From assembly GCF_023824195.1 (NCBI RefSeq), contig NZ_CP085445.1:1-64000 (forward strand): DNA of 64,000 nucleotides. The letters run 5' to 3'. This document shows, piece after piece, positions 34,254 to 43,135 of this stretch. Under the pieces are notes generated by a model. That model was not told the DNA's origin. It saw only the letters and a list, made by a program, of their open reading frames with translations, and searched no databases. The first letter of the stretch is position 1. The number at the start of each line of letters is the position of its first letter. The stretch is from Priestia megaterium (lineage in GTDB: Bacteria; Bacillota; Bacilli; Bacillales; Bacillaceae_H). The translations under genes and the position numbers were made by a program.

Positions 34254-34271
34254 TTGTTTCGCGCGAAACAA
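34254..34271. promoter_or_regulatory. Perfect 18-bp operator upstream of the monooxygenase gene
   Basis: TTGTTTCGCGCGAAACAA is a perfect palindrome 90 bp before the start codon. It is the likely binding site of the linked MarR regulator. Confidence 0.75.
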
Positions 34272-34412
34272 TTTGATTATATCACTTCAATTACTTTCTA
34301 GCAATACCTATCTATGCCAAATTTTCAGATTTGATAAAATTACAATAAAGTAATTTTTTACACAAAATAAAAAAATTATATAAACGAACATATTCCAAGC
34401 ATTCCTGTTATG

Positions 34413-35189
34413 GTGCGACAAGAAGTCGCTTTTATATAGTGTGGTTTACGCCACTGGTTTAGACGCAAAAACTATCCCCGTCCAAAACTGCGGGCCTGGT
34501 AACGGGCTCGTGGGTTGCATGCGGAAATGCGGAAACAGAGAGTCAGTGCACGACTCGGAACACTGCTAGGGGAAGATGAGTATGGTGAACATTAGTGAAG
34601 GTTTGTAAGCTTCGTCAGGATTAGCTCAGGATAGTGCACAGATTTGCTTGGGTATTGGCAAGAGGAAAAGCAGATTCATAATGCTGCTGTGAGGCGTCCC
34701 GTATCTTGCCCGGAGTAAAGAACCCACCTAACCTCGTCGTATCTATAAGATGCGGAACTTGGTAAGCCCTTTGTCATCTGTGTAAACAGTAGGATGACTG
34801 TAAAGTCAAACGATGTGATAGAGGGTAAAGGATACGAGAGAAAGCGAATGCCGTTACCTCGAAAGAGAACAGGAAAGCAGGAAACTGTATAACTGGACGG
34901 ATACTATCGTCCTTACGGACAAACCCATGATAGGCCCGAAAGGGAGCCTACTTCTCGTTGGTCTCTCGTAGGAACATAAGGTTGTGGCTATCTTCTGACG
35001 AAAGAAACGTACTGTTATGTATACCTCCACTTGGAGCGTCGGCGTACGTTTTAACTTACCGTTATGGTATGTGATGAAGATACGACAGCAAATGGACCTG
35101 CAATGGGAGGCTTGAGCCGATGTGTCTTGAAAGGGACTCGCACGGTTCTTAGGGGAGGCGGGGGCAGTGATGCCCCTAACTTACCCGAC
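34413..35189 (+). mobile_element. ORF-less group II intron, deletion derivative of the same family
   Basis: It starts GTGCGACAAGAAGTCGCTTT and follows the 22430 intron closely through domains I-III. It lacks the reverse transcriptase: after the segment matching the start of that gene (ATACCTCCACTTGGAGCGTC) it jumps to domain V (GAGCCGATGTGTCTTGAAAG, then CGCACGGTTC) and ends with CCCGAC. Its total length is 777 bp against 2353. The insertion site TGTTATG matches the TTTATG of the larger copy. It could splice or move only with a maturase in trans. Confidence 0.85.
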
Positions 35190-35530
35190 TGAACTAGCTT
35201 TGTGTATGATATACATCTTAAAAGCAGAAAATATTAGAGTCATTTCTTATTTGTTCAATTCTTTTTGGTAAAACCTAAAGATTTTTACTATGAGGTGCTA
35301 ATTTTTTATATAGATTCTCAATTACATTACTATCCTTTGGTTCAGCTTCACGAATCATGTAATTACCTATCTTTCTATTAATAAATTATCTCGCTACTAC
35401 ATTACCATAAAATTCCTTATTCTGTAAAAATTCCGATAAATCACATTATGTGAACTGAAATATTTAATTTAATTGTCTTTGGATATAGGATAAAATCTAT
35501 ATGAAATGAAATATTTAACGGAGTGTGCTT
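35190..35530. other. Intergenic region after the ORF-less intron
   Basis: AT-rich with no clear gene or hairpin. GGAGTG at its end serves the next small gene. Confidence 0.4.
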
Positions 35531-35755
35531 ATGTTGTTAGTTTTGATTAGAAATTCTTTGATTTTAGCTACAGGATTTTATCTATCTATCAGCTTTTTAC
35601 CCGAAGTGTTGTATATAAACGAGACTGTTTCCAAGTACTTAATGGTGATACCTGCTGGCTTATGGCTTCTCCGATCAAAGAATAGATGGTGGTTTAACAT
35701 AATTTCTGTTTTTTTAGGACTTATAATTTCATTAATTGCATTTGAATTCATTTAA
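35531..35755 (+). CDS. Small membrane protein (74 aa)
   Basis: Two or three hydrophobic segments (LVLIRNSLILATGFYLSISF and IISVFLGLIISLIAFEFI) surround a central positive stretch LLRSKNRWW. The ATG at 35531 has CGGAG seven bases upstream. A terminator follows directly. Unrecognised family. Confidence 0.6.
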   Translation: MLLVLIRNSLILATGFYLSISFLPEVLYINETVSKYLMVIPAGLWLLRSKNRWWFNIISVFLGLIISLIAFEFI

Positions 35756-35765
35756 AGCATACTAT

Positions 35766-35800
35766 AAAAGCTATCTCATAGAATGAGATAGCTTTTTACT
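35766..35800 (+). terminator. Rho-independent terminator
   Basis: AAAAGCTATCTCAT pairs exactly with ATGAGATAGCTTTTT over three bases, just after the small membrane protein gene. It is the same stem type as at 2600 and 7947. Confidence 0.85.
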
Positions 35801-35951
35801 TTTAGCTGCCGATAAGCTGTTTTATGTTAACTAACTTTGTATCTTGATACATAGTATTTAATTAGTTTTATGTTAATCCTTTTGAAACACTTAAATTATG
35901 TTAAAATTTACAATATTGGATTTGATTTCACTTTTCAAGGAGGAGATACAT

Positions 35952-36278
35952 ATGGTTGGAATCGCAAAAACCCCTGAACCACCTTATTTTGCAGTAATTT
36001 TTGCTTCGCAGAGAACTGAAGGAGATAAGGGGTATGGAGTAATGGCAGATAAAATGGTGGAACTTGCTTCTAACCAGAAAGGATTTTTAGGAGTAGAAAG
36101 TGCCAGAGATAAAGATTTAGGAATCACAGTTTCATATTGGGATTCTTTAGAATCGATAAAAGCTTGGAAAGAAAACTCAGCTCATAGAGTAGCACAAAAC
36201 AAAGGGAAAACGGAATGGTATAAAAATTTTTCTTTTAGAGTTTGTAAAGTTGAGAGGCATAGCTTTTTTGAGATGTAA
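35952..36278 (+). CDS. Antibiotic biosynthesis monooxygenase (ABM) domain protein
   Basis: About 108 residues from ATG 35952, which follows AAGGAGGAG by six bases. It reads PYFAVIFASQRTEGDKGYGV, then ADKMVELASNQKGFLGVESA and ISYWDSLESIKAWK-type sequence, the ABM dimeric alpha/beta-barrel pattern of YqjZ-like proteins. Members act as small monooxygenases or haem-degrading enzymes; the substrate is unknown. Confidence 0.8.
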   Translation: MVGIAKTPEPPYFAVIFASQRTEGDKGYGVMADKMVELASNQKGFLGVESARDKDLGITVSYWDSLESIKAWKENSAHRVAQNKGKTEWYKNFSFRVCKVERHSFFEM

Positions 36279-36347
36279 TTAATTTTTAGGTTAGTACCGA
36301 TAAGCGAAATTATGGTAAGTGGTTTTTATACTATCTATAAAAACCAA

Positions 36348-36382
36348 AAAGTACAAACCACTATATATGGTTTGTACTTTGG
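36348..36382 (+). terminator. Terminator after the ABM gene
   Basis: AAAGTACAAACCA pairs exactly with TGGTTTGTACTTT over seven bases; the T-run is short. Confidence 0.65.
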
Positions 36383-36480
36383 GCTAAGGAATAACACTAA
36401 AAGAAAGATTGTCTAATAATACGGTAACAATTTAATGCTTTAAAGTAAAGAGTTAAATTGTTCCTTATTATATCCCTCGT

Positions 36481-36550
36481 TATTTAAGTAAACAGTAAAT
36501 CATTTTATAAAAAATATAAGTTTTACTATTTACTCTCACTGACGACAAAT
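36481..36550 (-). repeat. Palindromic repeat element, copy B
   Basis: Read on the minus strand it gives ATTTGTCGTCAGTGAGAGTA, then AATAGTAAAAC, a T-rich centre and GATTTACTGTTTACTT. It is in inverse orientation to copy A and the same orientation as copy C. It lies at the left border of the zinc island. Confidence 0.7.
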
Positions 36551-36675
36551 AAAACTGTGTTCATTAATTATTAGAGAACTACCCTAGGTTTTTTGAATCA
36601 AATTATTAATACTTAATAGTAAAGCAATTAATTAAATTATATTTGAGATACAACTTAAAATATTAATTTATTTAC

Positions 36676-36722
36676 AAAAAGAAGAAGTCTAGAAAAATGT
36701 ACGTTCTAACCTTCTTCTTTCT
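36676..36722 (-). terminator. Terminator of the dcd-folE2 operon
   Basis: AAAGAAGAAG and CTTCTTCTTT flank a second inner stem (CTAGAA/TTCTAA). It lies 24 bp after the folE2 stop on the minus strand. Confidence 0.6.
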
Positions 36723-36745
36723 TTATTTTTATAGAGATTTTAGTA

Positions 36746-37639
36746 TTATTTCTTGATGCTAAGTAAAGCTATTGCATCATGTAAATGTATAGATTCCTCA
36801 TTCCTGCATTCTACATCAAACCCTTTAATCCAATCTATTTCATATAGATCTGCAGCTACAAGACGTACTATATCTTCTACAAAACGAGGATTTTCGTATG
36901 CTTGTTCTGTTACAATTTTTTCATCTGGTCTTTTTAATATAGGATGAATATACGCACTGGCATTTGATTCTGCAGCATGTAATAAAACTTGCTTCCAATC
37001 TATATCGTCACTGTAATCTGAAGAAAGTTGAGCATTCATTGTTACGTACCCACGCTGATTATGAGCACTATATTCACTGATTTCTTTTGAACAAGGACAT
37101 AATGTTGTAATTCCACAAGTTAAACTAACTTCGTCTTTAAATCCATGTTCTTGAGTATAATTAATTTTCATTTTTGCTTGCGTATGGTTCAGTCCGGTTA
37201 AATCTGAAGAGGGACCTTTACGTTCATAAAACCATGGAAACTCTACTTGAAGTTGAGTATCTTTTTGTTCTAGTCTTTTTGATAACGTTTTTACAAAATC
37301 GTGAACAGTAGAAAAATCTAATATGAACCCTTGACGTCTGTACTGTTCTAATTGCTCTACAAAACGACTCATATTTGTTCCTTTTTTGTCATAAGGAAGA
37401 CTGGAAGTTAAGGTAAATGTCGCTATAGTCGTTTGTTGATTTGGAGATAACGAGCTATGTACATTAACAGGTTGTTTTACGTTGCTAATTCCTACTTGAT
37501 TTATGTCAAATAAAAATTTGTTTTTTTGATTTTGTAAATCTTTCATTCCATTTTTTGTAGTGGGTTTAATTTTTGCACCTGGTGGCACAGAGCCAAATAA
37601 TTTATGTCGTTCTTCTTTAGAAGGCAGTTTAATAATCAT
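36746..37639 (-). CDS. folE2: GTP cyclohydrolase IB (FolE2), zinc-independent
   Basis: This 297-residue protein makes dihydroneopterin triphosphate from GTP for folate synthesis. The metal-site region LTCGITTLCPCSKEISEYSA with HNQRG near residues 173-198 is the FolE2 hallmark, and the length is normal. FolE2 works with metals other than zinc and substitutes for the zinc enzyme FolE under zinc starvation in Bacillus. It follows dcd on the same strand by 143 bp without an obvious terminator. The Zur box is in front of dcd, so co-regulation is expected. Confidence 0.93.
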   Translation of the reverse strand: MIIKLPSKEERHKLFGSVPPGAKIKPTTKNGMKDLQNQKNKFLFDINQVGISNVKQPVNVHSSLSPNQQTTIATFTLTSSLPYDKKGTNMSRFVEQLEQYRRQGFILDFSTVHDFVKTLSKRLEQKDTQLQVEFPWFYERKGPSSDLTGLNHTQAKMKINYTQEHGFKDEVSLTCGITTLCPCSKEISEYSAHNQRGYVTMNAQLSSDYSDDIDWKQVLLHAAESNASAYIHPILKRPDEKIVTEQAYENPRFVEDIVRLVAADLYEIDWIKGFDVECRNEESIHLHDAIALLSIKK

Positions 37640-37782
37640 CTTCTCATCCTATCAACATGTTATTGCTATTAATAAAATTTATAATCTTAAATAACTTTAT
37701 TAAAGATAAAATAATTATTATAAAAATCCCATTCCTTTTTTATATTAACAGTATCGATATGTCCAAGATTTAGAGAGTAAAT

Positions 37783-38358
37783 CTAATCAAACTGTTTAAA
37801 CTTCTTTTCATTGTTTAACTTTGAAAATCTCGTTTCTTCGTCAAGGTAAATCCTACTCTCAGTCGCTCCGTGTTGACCACAGTATTTTCCTAGGTAAGGG
37901 GTAGCTTCATTATCTAAGGAAGCTAATACTAGCTGACATATGCGCCTCCCAGATTTCAACTGAATAGGTACATGGTTAGCATTGTAAAGTTCTAACGTAA
38001 TATGACCTTCAAACCCAGGATCTACCCATCCAGCGTTTTGAATAAATAGCCCTAACCTCCCTATAGAACTTCTTCCTTCTACAAAAGCAGTTAGATTATT
38101 TGGTAACTTTATATACTCCATTGTGGTACCTAAAATAAAGGAGTGAGGCGCAATCATGATAACGTCCTGATTAATTTCTCTATATTCCGCCGGTTTATCG
38201 AATGAAATCATGGAGGTAATGTGCTCATTAATCGTAAGAAAATGCGTTCCTAATCGTAAATCAATAGAAGCTGGTTGTATTTGAGAGTTAACAATTGGTT
38301 TAATATCCAATTGTTGAACTTCCAATTTCTTCAAGATCGTCTTGCCAGTTAAAATCAC
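37783..38358 (-). CDS. dcd: dCTP deaminase
   Basis: This 191-residue protein has the signature [20 protein letters not shown] near residues 95-114, followed by [10 protein letters not shown], which contains the catalytic Glu. The N-terminus [12 protein letters not shown] matches the family. It converts dCTP to dUTP, or to dUMP if bifunctional, toward dTMP. The GTG start has AGGAGG eleven bases upstream. Unlike dCMP deaminase (ComEB type), this enzyme needs no zinc. A Zur box lies 130 bp upstream, so it appears to be a zinc-sparing route to dUMP. Confidence 0.9.
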   Translation of the reverse strand: MILTGKTILKKLEVQQLDIKPIVNSQIQPASIDLRLGTHFLTINEHITSMISFDKPAEYREINQDVIMIAPHSFILGTTMEYIKLPNNLTAFVEGRSSIGRLGLFIQNAGWVDPGFEGHITLELYNANHVPIQLKSGRRICQLVLASLDNEATPYLGKYCGQHGATESRIYLDEETRFSKLNNEKKFKQFD

Positions 38359-38487
38359 AATATCTTTTCCTCCTAAATAAAAATTTTATAAGACTTAGTT
38401 AATTAAACTAATCATATTTTCTAGATAATTTTGTCATATAAATAACAGATTCGTTGTTCATATGAACAAGAGTGCATTTCTTGAAAG

Positions 38488-38509
38488 TAAATCGTAATCA
38501 TTACGTTTA
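38488..38509 (-). promoter_or_regulatory. Zur box upstream of dcd-folE2
   Basis: TAAATCGTAATCATTACGTT continues TA. It matches the Bacillus Zur consensus AAATCGTAATNATTACGATT nearly fully. Confidence 0.85.
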
Positions 38510-38633
38510 ATGTAATGCTAAAAAAATATCTTTTAAAAGTCAACTATATTTTTCCCCTGCTTCTTTAGAATTTATTAACTACATCTGTTTGTTATTTGCA
38601 TTTGAACCACAAGTAGGATATTATAACAAGATG

Positions 38634-38657
38634 TAAATAGTAATGGTTACGATTTAA
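38634..38657 (+). promoter_or_regulatory. Zur box upstream of rpsN
   Basis: AAATAGTAATGGTTACGATT with A/T flanks lies 60 bp before the S14 gene. Confidence 0.8.
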
Positions 38658-38716
38658 TAATGATGCATATCTTCTAATTAACCAAAACACACAACATAAA
38701 GAAAGGGTGTATTCCA

Positions 38717-38986
38717 TTGGCAAAAAAATCTAAAGTAGTAAAAGAGAAGAAACGTCAAGAACTAGTCAAAAAATATGCTGAATTACGAAGAGAGCTAAAA
38801 GAAAAAGGTGACTATGAAGCTCTTCGAAAGCTACCTAGGGATTCGGCACCAACTCGTTTACACAATCGTTGTGAGCTAACAGGAAGACCTAGAGGATATT
38901 TGCGGAAATTTAAGATGTCTAGAATTGCTTTTAGAGAATTAGCACACAAAGGTCAAATTCCAGGAGTCAAAAAATCCAGTTGGTAA
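38717..38986 (+). CDS. rpsN: Ribosomal protein S14, zinc-free (C-minus) form
   Basis: This 89-residue protein ends [20 protein letters not shown] and [11 protein letters not shown]. It lacks the two CxxC pairs of the short zinc-ribbon S14 (about 61 aa), so it is the long, zinc-independent paralogue (YhzA/RpsN2 type). In Bacillus this form replaces the zinc form when zinc is scarce and is Zur-repressed. The TTG start has GAAAGGGTG upstream. A Zur box precedes it. Confidence 0.93.
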   Translation: MAKKSKVVKEKKRQELVKKYAELRRELKEKGDYEALRKLPRDSAPTRLHNRCELTGRPRGYLRKFKMSRIAFRELAHKGQIPGVKKSSW

Positions 38987-39031
38987 ATGAAGTTGAGGTA
39001 ATATAAAGAAATAGGAGAGTAATAATTGAGT

Positions 39032-39054
39032 TTAAATCGTAATCATTACTGTTA
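39032..39054 (+). promoter_or_regulatory. Zur box upstream of the ferredoxin-cobW operon
   Basis: AAATCGTAATCATTACTGTT lies about 20 bp before the start codon of the next gene, so bound Zur would block initiation. Confidence 0.85.
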
Positions 39055-39073
39055 ATTGACAGGAGGAAAGAAT

Positions 39074-39466
39074 ATGGCAACATGGGACTTAAGTAAAACT
39101 AAACATCACGTGCTTATTTGCAACGGAAGCAGTTGCAATCAAGTTGGAGCAGAAGCGCTAACTCAAGCAATTCGGAAAGAAATCTCAGATCAGGATTTAG
39201 ATGGCACTATACATACAACTCGCACACGATGTAATGGACGATGTCATGATAAGTGTGTGGTCATCGCGTATCCTAAGGGAACGTGGTACAAAGATCTAAA
39301 ACCGCAGGATGCCAAAATATTTATTGATTCCCTTATGACCAGCCAAGATGAGACGGGAAAAGTAAGTCATTTATTTAGTAATGATGGCTTTCAGAGGACT
39401 GAAGGAGTTGTAACAGGGATCTCCAAAGAGAAAGAAAAAGTAATGAAAGTATCCAAAAAACATTAA
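39074..39466 (+). CDS. Thioredoxin-fold (2Fe-2S) ferredoxin-like protein
   Basis: About 130 residues from ATG 39074, which follows AGGAGG. Four or five Cys fit the thioredoxin-like ferredoxin pattern: [12 protein letters not shown] near the N-terminus and [21 protein letters not shown] later. The C-terminal ~35 residues are Lys/Glu-rich. It lies 16 bp before cobW under one Zur box. A redox partner or metal-handling role with the GTPase is inference; such pairs recur in zinc-stress loci. Confidence 0.8.
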   Translation: MATWDLSKTKHHVLICNGSSCNQVGAEALTQAIRKEISDQDLDGTIHTTRTRCNGRCHDKCVVIAYPKGTWYKDLKPQDAKIFIDSLMTSQDETGKVSHLFSNDGFQRTEGVVTGISKEKEKVMKVSKKH

Positions 39467-39482
39467 ATGGAGGAATCTAACA

Positions 39483-40472
39483 ATGGTATTAATGAAACAA
39501 AATAAAACTCCTATCACTATTTTAACAGGCTATCTAGGAGCTGGAAAAACCACTCTTTTAAATCGAATATTGACAGAAAAGCATAATCAGAAGATTGCTG
39601 TTATTGTAAATGAATATGGAGAAGTTGGAATAGACAACCAGTTAGTAGTTGATGCTGATGAAGAAATTCTAGAAATGAATAATGGCTGTATCTGTTGTAC
39701 AGTTCGTGGAGACCTGATTCGTATTTTAAATACGCTTGTTTTATCAATGGAGCAAGGAAAAGTAAAGTTTAATCGCGTTTTAATTGAAACAACAGGCTTA
39801 GCAGATCCAGCACCTGTTGCTCAAACATTCTTTATGGATAAACATCTGTCTGAGAAATTTGAAGTGGATAGCATTGTTACAGTAGTTGATAGTAAACATA
39901 TCACTAAACATTTAGACAATCATGATGAGGCACAGGAACAAATTGCATTTGGTGATGTGATCATTTTAAATAAGACCGACTTAATATCGAGTGACGATTT
40001 AAATTCATTAGAACGAAGAATTAATCAAATGAACCCTACAGCTAAACGCTTATACGCTCAAAATTGCAGTATAGATTTGAATGAAATTTTAGGAATTCAC
40101 ACATTTGATGTAGACCGAAAGATTGAAATTGACCCTCATTTCTTAGAAGAACATCATCACCATCACCATGACGATAAAGTATCATCTATTGCTTTTAGAG
40201 AAGAAAAACCACTTGATTTAGATAAGGTTAACCATTGGATGAGTTATCTTGTCCAAGAGAAAGGAGAAGATCTCCTAAGATATAAAGGAGTTCTTTATAT
40301 TAAAGGTATGAAAGAACGAATTGTATTTCAGGGACTTCATATGCTCTTTTCCGGCAGACCTGACCGTAGATGGAAGGAAAGTGAGAGAAAAATAACCGAG
40401 TTGGTTTTTATTGGTAAAGATTTAAATAAAGAGGAATTAGAAAAACAATTTAAAAATTGTATAGCTAATTAA
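39483..40472 (+). CDS. COG0523 (CobW/ZagA-like) zinc metallochaperone GTPase
   Basis: This 329-residue protein has Walker [10 protein letters not shown] at 16-24, the COG0523 metal motif [12 protein letters not shown] (CxCC at 69-72), NKTD for guanine binding near 160, and a six-His run ([11 protein letters not shown]) near 220. The CobW C-terminal domain follows. Bacillus ZagA of this family delivers zinc to client enzymes under starvation. GGAGG lies nine bases before ATG. It is co-transcribed with the ferredoxin-like gene under Zur control. Confidence 0.9.
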   Translation: MVLMKQNKTPITILTGYLGAGKTTLLNRILTEKHNQKIAVIVNEYGEVGIDNQLVVDADEEILEMNNGCICCTVRGDLIRILNTLVLSMEQGKVKFNRVLIETTGLADPAPVAQTFFMDKHLSEKFEVDSIVTVVDSKHITKHLDNHDEAQEQIAFGDVIILNKTDLISSDDLNSLERRINQMNPTAKRLYAQNCSIDLNEILGIHTFDVDRKIEIDPHFLEEHHHHHHDDKVSSIAFREEKPLDLDKVNHWMSYLVQEKGEDLLRYKGVLYIKGMKERIVFQGLHMLFSGRPDRRWKESERKITELVFIGKDLNKEELEKQFKNCIAN

Positions 40473-40785
40473 AAAATACTCGCTTTAGAAGTATTATACA
40501 ATTTCATACTCGTTAAAGGCGTACGCTCCTATCTTTATCGAGTATGAAACGTACTGGAGCGACTATTTTGCAAGATAAGATATCAAGTGGCTTGTAAATA
40601 AATGTACTAATATACGCAACTCATTCCCTTTTCTAGGCCTAGGTGAAATTAATAACACGCCTAATAATTATAAGTGGGATAAATGAAAGATAGCAACTGA
40701 AAGTAAATAATCTATTGTCATGGTAATCATTTTTAGAAATTAAATTTTTACATTTCCATCCATAATTCATTTATATTATCCACAA
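40473..40785. other. Intergenic region before zur
   Basis: TTTCATACTCG and CGAGTATGAAA form an inverted repeat (40501-40549) with a 26-base interior that includes GCTCC, matched by GGAGC just outside. It is terminator-like without a T-run. No gene is visible. Confidence 0.45.
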
Positions 40786-40808
40786 TAAAACGTAATTATT
40801 ACTATTTA
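40786..40808 (+). promoter_or_regulatory. Zur box upstream of zur
   Basis: AAAACGTAATTATTACTATT lies about 30 bp before the zur start and suggests autoregulation. It is one of the weaker matches. Confidence 0.7.
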
Positions 40809-40839
40809 TATTATAATAATCTTTTAAAGGATGGTATCT

Positions 40840-41253
40840 ATGATTAAAGAACACTATATAACCTACTTACAAGAAAATGGGTATAAGTGTACGCCTCAAA
40901 GAAGCGTTATATTATCATACTTCTGTCAGCATAAAAATAAACTAATTTCAGCCAGTACAGTTCGGAATGATCTAGAGAAAGATAATTGGAGTATAAGTCT
41001 TGATACGATTTACCGGAGCCTTTCATTATTTTCAGATGTTGGTTTATTAGAATCTACTAGTCTTAATGGTAAAAGATTATTTTGCTTAAAAAATAAACTT
41101 GATCATCAAAATATGTTTATTTGCACACAATGTAGAACAGTAAAACCCCTTAATTTTTGTCCTAAGGGAATAGTTCAATCTTTTTTTAATGATTGTTTAA
41201 TTACTAGTCATAAATTCGAGGTCTATGGTTTATGTCCCAGTTGTTGTAAATAA
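40840..41253 (+). CDS. zur: Fur-family zinc uptake regulator (Zur-like)
   Basis: About 137 residues from ATG 40840 with AAAGG upstream. The winged helix includes ENGYKCTPQRSVILSYF and SISLDTIYRSLSLFSDVGLL. Two CxxC pairs (FICTQCRTV and YGLCPSCCK) form the structural zinc site. The HHHH-type regulatory region is abbreviated to LDHQNMFIC, so metal sensing may differ from chromosomal Zur. Nine matching boxes in the island make Zur the best assignment within the Fur family. Confidence 0.85.
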   Translation: MIKEHYITYLQENGYKCTPQRSVILSYFCQHKNKLISASTVRNDLEKDNWSISLDTIYRSLSLFSDVGLLESTSLNGKRLFCLKNKLDHQNMFICTQCRTVKPLNFCPKGIVQSFFNDCLITSHKFEVYGLCPSCCK

Positions 41254-41265
41254 TTATTTGACCTA

Positions 41266-41307
41266 CTTAAAGAAAGGCTGTCAATAATTTGACAGCCTTT
41301 CTTTAAG
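41266..41307. terminator. Perfect bidirectional terminator between zur and the sufU-like gene
   Basis: CTTAAAGAAAGGCTGTCAA pairs exactly with TTGACAGCCTTTCTTTAAG over four bases. Confidence 0.9.
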
Positions 41308-41734
41308 ATTTCTCTCTATTCTTAAGTAATTTCTCAAAAGCTTGCCAGGGCATTAAAGCACAATTGTATCTGGCAGGAAATTTATGAATATCTCCTAAAC
41401 TAATTGCATCCTCTAACCTTAGGTCATCCACTACCTTTCCAGTCAGAATCATATCCTTCATAAGTATAGAGAGCTCCCCTATCTCAGCAATTGTCTTTTT
41501 TTTTGCTATATTAGTAAACATTGAAGAAGAGGCCATACTAATAAAACATCCTTCTCCTACAAATGATAAGTCTTCTATTTTGTTTGCTTTAATCGTTGCA
41601 TACATCGTCATTACATCTCCACAAGTAGGGTTTTTATAGTGTACTTTATGAGTATAACAATCCGTTTTCCTGTGGTTTCTTCTATTCTTTGCATGATCCA
41701 ATATTACCCGTTTATATAAGTCATTAATATTCAT
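41303..41734 (-). CDS. SufU/IscU-like iron-sulfur scaffold or sulfurtransferase paralogue
   Basis: This 143-residue protein resembles SufU: DLYKRVILDHAKNRRNHRKT at the start, NPTCGDVM (Cys and Asp ligands), GEGCFISMASSSMFTN (second Cys) and KFPARYNCALMPWQAF (third Cys). All three Cys and the Asp used for zinc binding in SufU are kept. It is 28 bp downstream of a cobW gene and would share its Zur box. SufU itself needs zinc, so a Zur-controlled copy beside a zinc GTPase is notable. Confidence 0.85.
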   Translation of the reverse strand: MNINDLYKRVILDHAKNRRNHRKTDCYTHKVHYKNPTCGDVMTMYATIKANKIEDLSFVGEGCFISMASSSMFTNIAKKKTIAEIGELSILMKDMILTGKVVDDLRLEDAISLGDIHKFPARYNCALMPWQAFEKLLKNREKS

Positions 41735-41762
41735 TATGTCCCTCCTGTAGTATCTGATTAAA

Positions 41763-42713
41763 TTACTCTAAATAAGCAGAGACTTTTTGCTTAGCATTTT
41801 GTTCTAAATCCTTTAACTCCTTCTTTAGTCTATCTAGATCAAAATCCTTCCCAATAAATACGAGATTTTTAGGGAATGTTTTTTTCTGTGGAAATGAGTA
41901 TGGAGATCTATATGAATATTGGAATAAATGAGTATGTACTTGATCATCTTCAAACTGCAAGAAACCTTTTATCCGATAGATATTATTAGGTAAGTTTTTA
42001 ATCCATTCATCAAATTCTTTTTTAATAACTGAGCCTTCAAACTGGTAAGTCATGGTTTGAATATGTAAATGATGATGAACATGTAGTTCCTCATGGGTAG
42101 CACCACAGGAACGGTTGGAGTGATTAATTTCCTCCAATGACACTTGAGCATAAGTTGTTAAATTGATTTTAGCTTTAGGGTTAATTTTTATTATTTCTTT
42201 TTGGATAGATGATTGTTCTTTATCTGTTACTAAGTCGCTCTTATTTAACAGAAGATAATCACTATACCTTATCTGTTCTACAAGGAGTTTTTGCAATGAC
42301 TGATTCAATTCATAACGATCCATCCATCTCTTTAGATCAACTACACTAATAATGGATTTAATATCAATAAATGGTGCAATAATAGGAGATAAACATGCAT
42401 CTAATACTTCTAATGGATGAGCAACTCCTGTTGTCTCTATATAAATCACGTCAGGCTGATGTTGTTGATAAAGAGATAAAAGTTGAATTTCTAACTCATT
42501 TTTTAGGGTGCAGCAAATACATCCATTTAAAAGTTCTTTTAATGGTATTTTCGTTCCAATAATATCTGTATCAACAGAATGCTCTCCAATTTCATTTAAT
42601 AACACTGCTACTTTCCGGTTTCGTTTCTTCTCTTCTTTCAAGATATTTTGCAATAAGGTAGTTTTCCCACTTCCTAAGAAGCCACCAAGTATAGATATAT
42701 TGATTTTTTTCAT
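41763..42713 (-). CDS. COG0523 (CobW-like) metallochaperone GTPase, second copy
   Basis: This 316-residue protein has Walker A GGFLGSGKTTLL near 11-22, the metal motif LNGCICCTLKNE near 63-74, NKSD for guanine binding near 157, and a His cluster EELHVHHHLHIQ near 205. The CobW C-terminal domain is present. It is the first gene of an operon with the sufU-like gene. A Zur box lies about 200 bp upstream. It may load zinc onto the SufU-like partner. Confidence 0.88.
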   Translation of the reverse strand: MKKINISILGGFLGSGKTTLLQNILKEEKKRNRKVAVLLNEIGEHSVDTDIIGTKIPLKELLNGCICCTLKNELEIQLLSLYQQHQPDVIYIETTGVAHPLEVLDACLSPIIAPFIDIKSIISVVDLKRWMDRYELNQSLQKLLVEQIRYSDYLLLNKSDLVTDKEQSSIQKEIIKINPKAKINLTTYAQVSLEEINHSNRSCGATHEELHVHHHLHIQTMTYQFEGSVIKKEFDEWIKNLPNNIYRIKGFLQFEDDQVHTHLFQYSYRSPYSFPQKKTFPKNLVFIGKDFDLDRLKKELKDLEQNAKQKVSAYLE

Positions 42714-42912
42714 CTGTTCTCACCCATTTCTTTGCTTCATATTTAGATATAAAAACCTTTATATACTTTTATTATTATTAATACTCTTTGATATAACCTG
42801 ATCGTTCAATTTTAATTGAATTGTTTGTAATAAGATTAATGGAACGCTCTCTTAATGTTTTTTATACACTAATTGCTTCATCTACTTGATAATACAATTA
42901 TAATTATAACAC

Positions 42913-42934
42913 TAAATCGTAATGATTACTATTA
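42913..42934 (-). promoter_or_regulatory. Zur box upstream of cobW-sufU-like operon
   Basis: TAAATCGTAATGATTACTAT, close to consensus. Confidence 0.85.
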
Positions 42935-43135
42935 TCTGTTTTTATAATTTGATAATGAATAATTTTCTATTTATCTACCTATTTAAAAGACATTTTGGAA
43001 GATTCCTTGCAGTTATTTTGAAGTTTTTGCATCAGAACCATTTTCATTACTAAAACGCATAATAGTAGATGAGAAATTATCAAATTTATTTTTAAAAATT
43101 TTTTAGTTCTTCACTCTATAATTTCACATAGAAAT

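Noticed and set aside
34980..35110. Remnant maturase reading frame in the small intron
   Set aside because: Only the first few codons of the gene are recognisable before the deletion junction, so it was treated as intron RNA rather than a pseudogene.
40701..40735. Possible additional Zur box near GTCATGGTAATCATTTTT
   Set aside because: Only one half-site resembles the consensus, and a better box lies at 40786.
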